A stretch of DNA of 64,000 nt from Bacteroidota bacterium. Lineage in GTDB: Bacteria; Bacteroidota; Bacteroidia; Bacteroidales; F082. The notes under the pieces were generated by a model. It did not search any database. It worked only from the letters and a program-made list of their open reading frames with translations, and was not told the origin of the DNA. The DNA lies in NCBI GenBank assembly GCA_020444415.1, contig JAHLLA010000010.1:1-64000 (forward strand). The letters run 5' to 3'. The translations under genes were made by a program, and so were the position numbers. Of the stretch, positions 7,914-16,361 are shown in pieces (within the stretch, counting starts at the first letter, position 1; each line of letters begins with the position of its first letter).

Positions 7914-8474
7914 ATGATTTTGCCAATAACTATATATGGGAATAGCATTTTAAGAAAAAGCTGCATTGATTTAACCAAAGAAACCCCTGGTTTAGAGGCT
8001 TTAATTGAAAATTTATGGAACACACTTTACTCATCGGGAGGTGTAGGGTTGGCTGCCCCTCAGATAAACAGCGAAAAAAGAATATTTATTATAGATAGTT
8101 CACTTCTGTATAACGAATTAACGGATTCACAAAAAGAGGCACTTTTTCAAGGAGATAAAGGAATTAAGGAAACTTTCATCAATGCCCGGATAATTACTGA
8201 ATCGAAGGAAAAATGGAGTGAGTTGGAAGGCTGCTTAAGCATTCCCGGAATTGTTGAGCCTGTCGATCGTGCCTGGAGTATCACTGTTGAATACCATGAT
8301 AAATCTTTTATGAGGCTAAGAAAACGATTTTCAGGCTATACTGCAAAAGTCATTCAACACGAATACGATCATACAAATGGTGTATTATTCATTGACCATT
8401 TTACTAATTTAAAAAAGAAGTTGCTGAAAAACAAATTAGAACAAATTAAAAAAGGAGATATTGTAAATAAGTAG
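7914..8474 (+). CDS. def: peptide deformylase
   Basis: A 186-residue Fe/Zn metallohydrolase that removes the N-formyl group from nascent proteins. All three family motifs are intact: GVGLAAPQ (43-50), EGCLS (105-109, Cys ligand) and QHEYDH (148-153, two His ligands and catalytic Glu). I chose ATG 7914 because MILPITIYG matches the usual start of the family; a TTG 9 bp upstream is less likely. The location inside an apparently O2-regulated operon is unusual, so it may be a second, accessory copy. Confidence 0.9.
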   Translation: MILPITIYGNSILRKSCIDLTKETPGLEALIENLWNTLYSSGGVGLAAPQINSEKRIFIIDSSLLYNELTDSQKEALFQGDKGIKETFINARIITESKEKWSELEGCLSIPGIVEPVDRAWSITVEYHDKSFMRLRKRFSGYTAKVIQHEYDHTNGVLFIDHFTNLKKKLLKNKLEQIKKGDIVNK

Positions 8475-8489
8475 CCATGACTAAAAACA

Positions 8490-8533
8490 GAGCTTTTTGA
8501 TCATTATTCCGATGAATATAGGAATTAAAGCTC
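8490..8533 (+). other. leader hairpin before the exporter-like gene
   Basis: GAGCTTT (8490-8496) pairs with AAAGCTC (8527-8533) and ATTCC (8506-8510) with GGAAT (8521-8525). The structure ends 7 bp before the start codon at 8541 and could expose or hide the ribosome entry site, or attenuate transcription. The left arm has an internal bulge. No known riboswitch was recognised. Confidence 0.35.
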
Positions 8534-8540
8534 AAAAATT

Positions 8541-9572
8541 ATGATGGAAACAGTTTATCACATATTTTTAAATGCTTTCATGATTACCGGCTTTGTATTT
8601 ATCATGATGCTGGTTATTGAATATGTGAATGTCCAGTCACGGGGAATCTGGCAAAAGGGACTGACAAAAAACTGGTGGCGGCAATACCTGCTGGCTGGTA
8701 TTTTGGGAGCTATCCCGGGATGTCTTGGGGCATTTACAATGGTTGCCCTGTTCTCGCACCGACTGGTTTCTTTTGGGGCATTGGTAACTGCCATGATAGC
8801 TACCAGTGGCGATGAAGCCTTTGTGATGTTTGCCATGTTCCCCCAAAAGGCAGCCTTGTTAACAGTACTTCTTTTTGTGATTGGCATGTTGGCAGGATAT
8901 ATAACCGATAAATTGTATGTGCCAAAAGGAATCCTAGAAAAATTTTCAGAAAAGGATTTACCACTACATGATGAGCCACAATGTAAATGTTTCCAGAAAG
9001 ACAAACTTCGGGATTATTTAATACATCCTTCGTTTTATCGGTTGGCACTTGCCATTATCGTATTACTGCTTATTTTGGGTGTTGCAACCGGATTATTAGC
9101 CGGAGGTGCAAAAATTTGGATGAAAATTACTATTTTTCTTTCACTCGGTTTTTCCTTTTTTGTTGTGGTAAGTGTTCCTGATCATTTCCTTAAACAACAT
9201 ATCTGGGATCATATTGTGAAAGTGCATATCCCCCGGATTTTTCTTTGGACATTCGGAACGCTGCTCGCCATTCATTTTTTAATGAATTACATCGACATCC
9301 ATGCCTGGTTATCAGATAATATGCTCATGGTACTTTTTGTTGCCGTTTTAATCGGTATCATTCCCGAATCGGGCCCGCATTTAATTTTTGTGACTTTGTT
9401 TTTTCAGGGAGCCATTCCTTTTAGTGTGCTTTTGGCAAGTTCAATATCGCAGGACGGACATGGGTCACTTCCTTTACTTGCCGAATCAAAACGGGGGTTT
9501 CTGGCTGTGAAGTTGGTAAATATAATCTATGCGCTGGTTTTTGGTTTAATTGGTTATTTAATTGGCTTTTAG
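8541..9572 (+). CDS. putative 10-TM metal exporter (ArsP_2-like)
   Basis: A 343-residue polytopic membrane protein with about ten hydrophobic helices. It resembles the 'putative 10TM heavy-metal exporter' family, often labelled putative manganese transporter. Conserved elements in the two halves are ATSGDEAFVMFAMFP (about 84-98) and GIIPESGPHLIFV with SSISQDGHGSLPLLAES (about 270-320); the acidic residues there are likely ion ligands. A cytoplasmic loop contains the CKC pair (about 148-150). The start could be either of two adjacent ATGs. Substrate and direction are inferred from family naming only. Confidence 0.75.
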   Translation: MMETVYHIFLNAFMITGFVFIMMLVIEYVNVQSRGIWQKGLTKNWWRQYLLAGILGAIPGCLGAFTMVALFSHRLVSFGALVTAMIATSGDEAFVMFAMFPQKAALLTVLLFVIGMLAGYITDKLYVPKGILEKFSEKDLPLHDEPQCKCFQKDKLRDYLIHPSFYRLALAIIVLLLILGVATGLLAGGAKIWMKITIFLSLGFSFFVVVSVPDHFLKQHIWDHIVKVHIPRIFLWTFGTLLAIHFLMNYIDIHAWLSDNMLMVLFVAVLIGIIPESGPHLIFVTLFFQGAIPFSVLLASSISQDGHGSLPLLAESKRGFLAVKLVNIIYALVFGLIGYLIGF

Positions 9573-9636
9573 CATGAAAGAACGTCAGATATGAAACACT
9601 TTTAATCCAAAAAATCATTTGTAAAAAAATAAAAAT

Positions 9637-11502
9637 ATGTTACACTTACAAAGTAATTTCATCTTTCCTCCCATTAAACTTGGATATGCTAGCGGAGATG
9701 GGAGAATAACCCAAAAACACCTTGAATTTTACGGGGAAAGAAATAAATACATTGGTGCCATCACAGCGGAACCACTGTATATGGATCAGGGATTAAGAGA
9801 GTTGCCCACTCAACTTGGGATTGATAATGATAATAAATTAGCAGGTTTAAAGTTGCTTAACGAAACCCTTCACCAAAACGGTTCCAAATCCATTGCCCAC
9901 CTGAACCATCCCGGAAGAATGGCCAATCCTAAAATTCCCGGTAATTTCTTTTGGTCATCAACCGATAATGCCTGTGAAAACGGTGGTGCCGCTCCCAAAA
10001 AAATGGACCGGCAAATGATGAATTCGGTAATTGAATTATTTGTTGAAAGTGCTAAAAGGGCGGTGCTTTCCGATTTTGATATCATTGAACTTCAATTTGG
10101 GCATGGCTATTTGATGGCACAGTTTATTTCCCCTGCAGTCAATGATAGAACTGATGATTATGGTGGTAGTTTTAAAAATAGAATAAAGTTCCCGATTGAG
10201 GTAATAAAAGCCGTTAGAGAGGTTGTAAATATTCCTATCATAGCGCGCATTAGCGGGGATGAAATGATTCCAGATGGCTTTCATATTGAGGATATGGTTA
10301 AGTTTTCACAATTGCTTGAAAACAATGGGGTTGCCGCCATCCATGTTTCGGCAGGCACAGCATGTTCTACACCGCCGTGGTTTTTTCAGCATATGTTTAT
10401 TCCTAAAGGGAAGACATGGGACATGGCTGGTAAGATCAAACAAAAACTTAATATTCCTATCATATTTGTTGGTAAGATCAATTCAGCCAGGGATGTTCAT
10501 TTTATTGAAGATAATTACCATGCTGAATATATGGCAGTAGGTCGTGCATTGGTAGCCGACCCTGACTTTGTGGGTAAATACTATGGAAAAGAACATGGCT
10601 TGATACGCCCTTGTCTTGCCTGTGCAGAAGGTTGCCTCGGTGGTGTAAAATCAGGACAGGGTCTGGGCTGTGTGGTTAATCCAAGGGTGAATACCGGTTT
10701 ACGAAAAGTAATAAAGGATAATATTACTAAAAATTATGCTGTTGTTGGGGGTGGATTAGCAGGTATGCAAGCTGCAATTACTTTACGCGACAGAGGCCAT
10801 CTTGTTGACCTTTACGAGAAAGATAAATTGGGTGGTCAATTTAACATGGCTTATCTTCCTCCCAACAAAGAAAATATGAAAGAAATTGTCGATTATTTTA
10901 TCGAGGAAATGAAAGTTCATAAACCACATAAAGTGAATGTCATACATCAGGAAGCTACTATTTCACGGATAAAATCTGGAAATTATGATGCCGTTATTAT
11001 GGCAACTGGAGCAATTCCGGCGATACCACCAATCAAAGGCTTGAAAAAATATTACTGGACTGAATTCCTTGAAGAAAACCAACTACCAAATAGCCAAAAA
11101 GTATTGGTAATTGGAGGGGGATTGATTGGGATAGAAGTCGCATCAAAATTGGTGGATGCAAATAATCATGTGGTAATTGTTGAAATGCTGGACGAAATTG
11201 CCCGGGGAATGGAGATGATTGAAAAAGCTATAACTGTTAATAAGTTAAAAGCAATGAATGCTGAAATATATGTAAATTATAAAGTAGTTGAAATTGATGG
11301 AGATCGGGTGCTTATTGAAGGTAAAAAAGATATGAAAACAATTGAAAATGTTGATAAAATTGTTGTTGCTACCGGAATGAATAGCTATGTGCCTTTCAAT
11401 AATGTTGGTTCAGCACCCGTGTATTTTATAGGTGACGCCCAAAAAGTAGGTAAAGCCCAGGATGCAATTCATGATGCTTATGCACTGGCTTTAAATTTAT
11501 AA
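9637..11502 (+). CDS. 2,4-dienoyl-CoA reductase-like Fe-S flavoenzyme
   Basis: A 621-residue NAD(P)H:flavin oxidoreductase of the FadH / enoate reductase type. The N-terminal old-yellow-enzyme TIM barrel binds FMN. Cys326, Cys329, Cys333 and Cys345 form CX2CX3CX11C, identical in spacing to the [4Fe-4S] site of E. coli 2,4-dienoyl-CoA reductase. The C-terminal half has the FAD fold (AVVGGGLAGMQAA near 368) and a nested NAD(P)H fold (VLVIGGGLIGIE near 489). The likely role is reduction of an activated C=C bond in anaerobic metabolism; the substrate is not deducible. It follows the exporter gene by 64 bp and abuts the VOC gene. Confidence 0.88.
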   Translation: MLHLQSNFIFPPIKLGYASGDGRITQKHLEFYGERNKYIGAITAEPLYMDQGLRELPTQLGIDNDNKLAGLKLLNETLHQNGSKSIAHLNHPGRMANPKIPGNFFWSSTDNACENGGAAPKKMDRQMMNSVIELFVESAKRAVLSDFDIIELQFGHGYLMAQFISPAVNDRTDDYGGSFKNRIKFPIEVIKAVREVVNIPIIARISGDEMIPDGFHIEDMVKFSQLLENNGVAAIHVSAGTACSTPPWFFQHMFIPKGKTWDMAGKIKQKLNIPIIFVGKINSARDVHFIEDNYHAEYMAVGRALVADPDFVGKYYGKEHGLIRPCLACAEGCLGGVKSGQGLGCVVNPRVNTGLRKVIKDNITKNYAVVGGGLAGMQAAITLRDRGHLVDLYEKDKLGGQFNMAYLPPNKENMKEIVDYFIEEMKVHKPHKVNVIHQEATISRIKSGNYDAVIMATGAIPAIPPIKGLKKYYWTEFLEENQLPNSQKVLVIGGGLIGIEVASKLVDANNHVVIVEMLDEIARGMEMIEKAITVNKLKAMNAEIYVNYKVVEIDGDRVLIEGKKDMKTIENVDKIVVATGMNSYVPFNNVGSAPVYFIGDAQKVGKAQDAIHDAYALALNL

Positions 11503-11503
11503 A

Positions 11504-11878
11504 ATGAAATTAGAACACATCGCATTATCAGTTTCTGATCATAAAGAGATTGAGAGATTTTACATAAATGTTCTTGGAATGAAGCAAATAAAAAACTTTG
11601 TTTTAAGAAAGGACCTCGTTGCTAATATTTTTGAGATCAATGAAGAAATTAATGTTTTCCTTTTGCAAAAAGACAGCGTGGTTTTTGAAATATTCGTAAC
11701 AACAGGATACAGAAAACAAGCATTTGACCATGTCTGTATTTCGATTAATAACAGAGAAAAGTTTATTACTAAGGCTATGCTAAACGGATATAATGTTATA
11801 CGTATTGAAAGGGAAATTTTTGACTTGATATTTATCAAGGATAAAGATGGAAACATATTCGAAATAAAGGAAATGTAA
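11504..11878 (+). CDS. VOC/glyoxalase-fold protein
   Basis: A 124-residue single-module vicinal-oxygen-chelate protein: it opens with LEHIALSVSDHKEIERFYINVLGM and ends with IKDKDGNIFEI, both typical. His5 and C-terminal Glu residues are candidate metal ligands. Members include glyoxalases, epimerases and dioxygenases; this one is too short and divergent to assign. It starts 1 bp after the preceding stop and is 11 bp before the aminotransferase, so translation is probably coupled. Confidence 0.85.
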   Translation: MKLEHIALSVSDHKEIERFYINVLGMKQIKNFVLRKDLVANIFEINEEINVFLLQKDSVVFEIFVTTGYRKQAFDHVCISINNREKFITKAMLNGYNVIRIEREIFDLIFIKDKDGNIFEIKEM

Positions 11879-11889
11879 AAAGTAAAATT

Positions 11890-13056
11890 ATGAATATATC
11901 TAACAGGGTAAATCAACTAGAAAAATCGGCAATTCATGAAATGACCAGGTTATCAAAACAATATGATGACGTGGCATTTTTGTCGTGGGCAAAACCTACA
12001 ACCGGAACCCCCAAACATATCAATGATGCAGTTATTGAGGCCATCCAAAAAGGATTAACAGGTGGATATTCTCAAAGTGAAGGACTACTTGAATTAAGAG
12101 AAGAAATTGTAAAAAAGCTCAAAAGGGACAATAATATTGATGCCAACATTTCGCAAATAATTTTGAGTGTTGGAGCAATTGAAGGACTAGCCGCCTCGGT
12201 ATTGGCAACCATTGATCCGGGTGATGAAGTAATCCTTCCTACGCCAACCTATTCAACCCATATAACACAGGTTAAGCTTGCATCAGGCATACCTGTTTTG
12301 GTTCCTTTGATTGAAGAAAATAATTTTGCTCTGGATATTGAAGCAATAAAACAATCAATTACACCGAAGACGAAAGCAATTATGTTTTGCTCCCCAAATA
12401 ACCCTACAGGAACAGTCTTTCCCGAAAGCAGTCTTCGTGAGTTAGGGGAAATTGCACTGGAACACAATCTAACTGTTATAACTGACGAAGCCTATGAATA
12501 CTTTACGTTTGATGATAATAAACATTTCAGTATTGCCTCAATTCCCGAATTGAGTAAGAATGTGATAACCAATTATACATTTACCAAAACTTATGCAATG
12601 ACTGGTTGGCGTATCGGTTATATTCATGCAGATGAAGAAATGCTAGCCCAGATCAAAAAAGCACATATCCCCCTGGCAATTTGTGCACCCGTAGCTTCGC
12701 AATATGCAGCAATTGCTGCTTTAAAAGGCAGTCAGGATTGTATTGAAGAGTTCAGGTCACATTATCTGAAAGCAAGAAATCTTATGTGCGATAGATTGGA
12801 TAGGTTGGATTCTGTTTTTGCATATGTAAAGCCGGAAGGTTCGTATTTGATGTTTCCAAAAATTAATGGGGATTTAGGAAACGACTCTATTACTTTCAGC
12901 AAAAATCTATTAAAGGAAGCCAGGGTTTCAACAACTCCGGGTATAGATTTCGGGCCAACCGGCGAAAATCATATCAGGCTTTCTTTTTGTGTTCCAGAAG
13001 AAATGATAAATAAAGCATTCGATAGAATGGAAAAATATTTAAAAAAGATCAAATGA
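11890..13056 (+). CDS. PLP aminotransferase, class I/II
   Basis: A 388-residue fold-type I aminotransferase resembling aspartate/aromatic aminotransferases. Visible are the SPNNPTG segment, the Asp/Tyr pair TDEAYEYF and the Schiff-base Lys233 in TFTKTYAMTGWRIGY. The C-terminal FCVP..R region contains the usual substrate-carboxylate Arg (HIRLSF). The stop overlaps the next start (ATGA), so it is translationally coupled to the PSD-like gene. The amino-acid substrate is unknown; its tight coupling suggests a dedicated pathway rather than general nitrogen metabolism. Confidence 0.9.
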   Translation: MNISNRVNQLEKSAIHEMTRLSKQYDDVAFLSWAKPTTGTPKHINDAVIEAIQKGLTGGYSQSEGLLELREEIVKKLKRDNNIDANISQIILSVGAIEGLAASVLATIDPGDEVILPTPTYSTHITQVKLASGIPVLVPLIEENNFALDIEAIKQSITPKTKAIMFCSPNNPTGTVFPESSLRELGEIALEHNLTVITDEAYEYFTFDDNKHFSIASIPELSKNVITNYTFTKTYAMTGWRIGYIHADEEMLAQIKKAHIPLAICAPVASQYAAIAALKGSQDCIEEFRSHYLKARNLMCDRLDRLDSVFAYVKPEGSYLMFPKINGDLGNDSITFSKNLLKEARVSTTPGIDFGPTGENHIRLSFCVPEEMINKAFDRMEKYLKKIK

Positions 13057-13706
13057 AATTATCAACAAAAAATTCACTTATTGGAAGAATCGCAGACCAC
13101 GTCGGATTAAATGAGAAATTTCATCAGTATCAAAAAATCGACATCGACCCGAATGATAATGCGCTTATAAGCCCGGTCGAAGGAAGGGTTGTACACATAG
13201 GAGAGATTAATAAGGAAGGGGAACTTATTTCAAAACACAATAAAAAGATAAGCTTAAAAGAACTTATTGGGAATTATTATAGTCAATTTGCAGGTTACAG
13301 ATACATCAATTTTCACCTGAACCCGCATAACTTACATTTTTGGGTTACTCCGTACGATGGAATATTTACATACACACAAAAGAATGAAGGAAAGGCTTAC
13401 TTTCCTATATACATTGGATTAGAATATTTATTAGGATTCGCGTTGTATCATAAAGCTGTTAAAAGAAATGCTACAATTGGATCTGTTTTTCAAACAATTT
13501 TTTTCCCAATAGCTATGATTGCAGTCGGGTCATTAAATGTCAATAGAATTCATACCGCCTATGAAGAAATGCAGAATTATAAAAAAGGAACACCTTGCGG
13601 ATATTTTAGTATAGGATCAAGTATGCTTCTATGTTATCCGAATCATTTAAAAGTCTTAATTGATGTAGGATCCAATGTCAAAATAGGACAGCGGATTTTA
13701 ATATGA
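13053..13706 (+). CDS. phosphatidylserine decarboxylase-like protein, altered site
   Basis: A 217-residue homologue of pyruvoyl-dependent phosphatidylserine decarboxylase (PSD). The self-cleavage region is present as GYFSIGSS (183-190), with Gly188-Ser189 the expected cut. However SPVEGRV (40-46) has Glu43 where PSD has the triad Asp (PADG/PVDG), and NPHNLHFWVTPYDG (90-103) keeps one His (95) but has Val98 where the catalytic His of DYHRVHMP sits. It may not cleave, or may act on another substrate. No membrane helix is obvious. It is coupled to the aminotransferase by a 4-bp overlap. Calling it psd would be misleading. Confidence 0.7.
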   Translation: MKLSTKNSLIGRIADHVGLNEKFHQYQKIDIDPNDNALISPVEGRVVHIGEINKEGELISKHNKKISLKELIGNYYSQFAGYRYINFHLNPHNLHFWVTPYDGIFTYTQKNEGKAYFPIYIGLEYLLGFALYHKAVKRNATIGSVFQTIFFPIAMIAVGSLNVNRIHTAYEEMQNYKKGTPCGYFSIGSSMLLCYPNHLKVLIDVGSNVKIGQRILI

Positions 13707-13731
13707 AGATAATGCTAAAACTGAGAAATAG

Positions 13732-14457
13732 ATGAAACTATACAATCAAAATATTGAACCCTTAGAACTCTTCCTGACAAAATACAATTTCGAAATAAAT
13801 GGAATTGAAAAAATTTGTACTGGACAGAAATATACTGCTGTTCTATTAAAAAGCGGCAATATTGGAGTCTGCGCAAATTTTGGACATAAAATTGATTCTC
13901 AGAAAGCAAACTATTCCAATCCAAACCTGAAAAATATTTCACATCGCATTGTCCTAAATGCATATTTCAGTGCTTTGTTTAATTACTCGAATCATAATAA
14001 AAGCTGTATTGACATCTTTGAAGCTATAGATTTTAAGAAATATAAGAAAGTTGTAATGCTCGGCTTATTTAATTCTCTCAGCAAAAAATTCGATGATGCA
14101 GAAATTTCAATTATTGTATCTGATCCCAGAAGTAAGAATCATAATTTAAGTCCAGCATCTGAACAAAAAAAATTCCTAAGCAAAGCAGATACTGTTATTT
14201 TAACTTCAACTTCTGTTTTCAATGCCACTTTTCTAAATGTAATTAACCACACAAATGATCAATGTGATATCTTTATGTTAGGACCATCTTCAATTATGAC
14301 ACCGGAGATGTTTCATTATAAGAATATTAAAATAATTTTTGGTGCCACATTCATGAAATTTGATCACAGGGTTTTAAAAATTATCCAGGAAGACGGTGGG
14401 ACTAAAGATTTTTTAAAATATGAAAATAAGCGGATTTTACAAAAAGTAAACATATGA
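13732..14457 (+). CDS. DUF364/DUF4213 putative heavy-metal-chelation protein
   Basis: A 241-residue protein with the two-part layout of the DUF4213 + DUF364 family: an N-terminal enolase-like segment containing KYTAVLLKSGNIGVC (about 33-47) and a C-terminal Rossmann-like half (VVMLGLFNSL; DTVILTSTSVFNATF; FMLGPSSIMTPEMF). The family has been proposed to chelate heavy metals; the evidence for this is structural analogy. It ends in a 4-bp overlap with the DUF89 gene. Confidence 0.7.
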   Translation: MKLYNQNIEPLELFLTKYNFEINGIEKICTGQKYTAVLLKSGNIGVCANFGHKIDSQKANYSNPNLKNISHRIVLNAYFSALFNYSNHNKSCIDIFEAIDFKKYKKVVMLGLFNSLSKKFDDAEISIIVSDPRSKNHNLSPASEQKKFLSKADTVILTSTSVFNATFLNVINHTNDQCDIFMLGPSSIMTPEMFHYKNIKIIFGATFMKFDHRVLKIIQEDGGTKDFLKYENKRILQKVNI

Positions 14458-15299
14458 AAACCTATCTTGATTGTTTACCATGTTTTATGGGCCAGGCATT
14501 ACGTGCAGGACGAATTGCAACAAAAGATGAAAAGAAGATCAAAGCATTATTGGATGATGTTGGATGCATGATTAAAGAAATACCCATGGACAACACCCCC
14601 CCAGAAACAGGAGATTTTATTTATAAGAAGATAAGGGAAATAACAGGTGTTTTCGACCCTTATAAAAAGATCAAAGAAGAAAGTATTCATGATGCGCTTA
14701 AAATGTATCCGGGATTAAAACAGATTATCAAGAATTCAGATAATAAGCTGCTAACGGCCATCCGTATAGCAATTGCAGGTAATATCATCGATTTTGGAGT
14801 AAATAAAACATTTAATCTTAAGGAAGATATGCAGCAAATTTTGAAACAAGATTTTGCCATTTTTCATTTTAAACAATTTGTGGAGCATCTCGAACGTGCT
14901 CAATCAATCCTATACCTTGGTGATAATGCAGGCGAGTCGGTATTTGATAAAATCCTGATCGAAGAACTGGGGAAACCTGTTACTTATGTAGTCCGTGAAA
15001 TTCCTGTTATTAATGATGTCACCTTTTCTGATGCTATGGATTCGGGTTTAGATCACGTAGCCAACATCATTTCTTCAGGCTGCTCCGCACCGGGAACTAT
15101 TTTACCATTATGTAATGACGAATTTATTCGTCAGTTTGAAAAAGCTGATATGATTATCAGCAAGGGTCAGGGAAATTATGAAGGACTTTCATCTGTTGAC
15201 AGGTGTGTATTTTTTCTTTTAAAAGCAAAATGTAATATCATTGCCAGACATTTACAAGTGCGAGAAGATGACATTGTACTGAAAGCATCAAACATATAA
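14454..15299 (+). CDS. DUF89 / ARMT1-like metal-dependent phosphatase
   Basis: A 281-residue DUF89 protein. These are Mn/Ni-type metal-dependent phosphatases thought to remove damaged phosphometabolites. The family start DCLPCFMGQALRA with Cys7 and Cys10 is present, as are the metal-site motifs YLGDNAGESVFDKIL (about 159-173) and ISKGQGNYEGL (about 234-244). The N-terminal CxxC variant is typical of archaeal and anaerobe members (AF1104 type). Its tight coupling to DUF364 and CobO suggests housekeeping of a metabolite in that pathway; the substrate is unknown. Confidence 0.85.
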   Translation: MKTYLDCLPCFMGQALRAGRIATKDEKKIKALLDDVGCMIKEIPMDNTPPETGDFIYKKIREITGVFDPYKKIKEESIHDALKMYPGLKQIIKNSDNKLLTAIRIAIAGNIIDFGVNKTFNLKEDMQQILKQDFAIFHFKQFVEHLERAQSILYLGDNAGESVFDKILIEELGKPVTYVVREIPVINDVTFSDAMDSGLDHVANIISSGCSAPGTILPLCNDEFIRQFEKADMIISKGQGNYEGLSSVDRCVFFLLKAKCNIIARHLQVREDDIVLKASNI

Positions 15300-15312
15300 A
15301 GAAAAAAACACA

Positions 15313-15828
15313 ATGAAAGGTTACATACAAGTATACACCGGTAATGGAAAGGGAAAAACAACCGCGGCATTTGGCCAGTCTTTAAGAGCCGAAGGCGCGG
15401 GGCTTAAAGTTTTTATTGGCCAGTTTGTAAAAGGAAAAATGTATCATGAAAATGAAACGATAACAAAACACCTTAAAAATATTACAGTTAAACAATATGG
15501 TTTAGGGTGTTTTATTGTTGAGAAACCCACTGATAAAGATATAGAAGCTGCCCAAAAAGGACTCGAAGAAATGAAAAATATTATTCAAAACGGTGTATAT
15601 GATATGGTAATTATGGATGAAGTGAATATCGCCCTGTATTATAAATTAATTGACATAGGAGAGATAGTAAAGCTAATGAAAAACAAACCCGGGCAGGTTG
15701 AATTGATTCTGACCGGTAGATATGCACCACAGGAAATCATCGATCTGGCAGACCTGGTAACTGATATGCGAGAAGTTAAACACTACTATCAAAAAGGTAT
15801 ACCTGCCCGAAAAGGTATTGAATATTAA
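15313..15828 (+). CDS. cobO: cob(I)alamin adenosyltransferase, CobA/CobO type
   Basis: A 171-residue P-loop enzyme that transfers the adenosyl group of ATP to cob(I)yrinate or cob(I)alamin. Walker A is GNGKGKT (10-16); IGQFVKG and the VIMDEVNIAL (Walker B-like) and LTGRYAP segments are family-specific. Slightly shorter than the enterobacterial enzyme, lacking its N-terminal extension. It is the last gene of the P4 operon, 13 bp after DUF89. No other corrin-ring synthesis gene is in the window, so salvage is more likely. A B12-binding radical SAM protein at 25.5 kb is a possible consumer of cobalamin. Confidence 0.92.
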   Translation: MKGYIQVYTGNGKGKTTAAFGQSLRAEGAGLKVFIGQFVKGKMYHENETITKHLKNITVKQYGLGCFIVEKPTDKDIEAAQKGLEEMKNIIQNGVYDMVIMDEVNIALYYKLIDIGEIVKLMKNKPGQVELILTGRYAPQEIIDLADLVTDMREVKHYYQKGIPARKGIEY

Positions 15829-15971
15829 TATTCAGCATCCATGTCTATCTTACATTGTTTTCACCTCCAATCTTATTGATTCTGTCCCCCGCTCACTTGT
15901 TTACTTAATTGTTCATCCTAAGCACAATTAGCAGGTAAAAGGTGGAAATTGTAACTACATCAATAAAAACA

Positions 15972-16048
15972 TTGAGTAATCTCAAGCTTCTGGTTAAGGG
16001 CTAAGTTCGCCATTTGCATGACCATTTGCAGCCTGAAAGGTAACTTTG
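15972..16048 (+). promoter_or_regulatory. P5: FNR-like operator plus -7 box before DUF5320
   Basis: The perfect dyad TTGAGTAATCTCAA (15972-15985) is followed after exactly 55 bp by TAACTTTG (16041-16048). TTAAGG (15994-15999) again starts 8 bp after the operator, and CATCAATAAAAACA precedes it as in P3/P4. It should drive the DUF5320/NifX/MinD block. The rest of 15829-16097 shows no gene. Confidence 0.8.
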
Positions 16049-16084
16049 CATTGTAATTATTTTTCATAAAAATAAAAAAACATA

Positions 16085-16093
16085 AAAGGAGGT
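16085..16093 (+). promoter_or_regulatory. full-length Shine-Dalgarno site
   Basis: AAAGGAGGT (16085-16093) ends 5 bp before ATG 16098 and is a near-complete anti-SD match. Bacteroidota genes rarely carry such a site, and no neighbour in this window does. It fixes the DUF5320 start and suggests either high expression or transfer from another phylum. Confidence 0.75.
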
Positions 16094-16097
16094 TATT

Positions 16098-16286
16098 ATG
16101 CCACGATTAGACAAAACAGGACCCGAAGGAAAAGGACCAAAAACCGGCAGAGGTTTAGGTGATTGCAATAATAATGCAAACGAAAGGCCCGGAAGATGGT
16201 GGAGAGGAGGTTTCGGACGAAGAGGTGCAGGAAGAAACAGGGGATTTTGGAATAGGGGCAATACGCAGGCAGATAAGGAATCGTAA
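16098..16286 (+). CDS. DUF5320 small protein
   Basis: A 62-residue Gly/Arg-rich protein. The start MPRLDKTGPEGKGPKTGRG followed by GDC is the diagnostic DUF5320 signature. These small proteins are found beside NifX-like proteins and MinD-type ferredoxin ATPases in many anaerobes; their function is unknown. The single Cys (23) could be a metal or redox contact. The C-terminal part (32-55) is a low-complexity RGG/WRGG-like segment. It is the first gene after P5. Confidence 0.85.
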   Translation: MPRLDKTGPEGKGPKTGRGLGDCNNNANERPGRWWRGGFGRRGAGRNRGFWNRGNTQADKES

Positions 16287-16361
16287 GGTATTTATGAAAG
16301 ATTTACTCATTCCTTTTAACTGAATTGAAAAATCTCAGTGCAGGAAATCTATATTCAAAAT

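Noticed and set aside
16325-16338. TTGAAAAATCTCAG resembling the FNR-like dyad
   Set aside because: Only one half-site is good, and at the fixed 55-bp distance the -7 box would fall inside the NifX-like gene, where none is seen.
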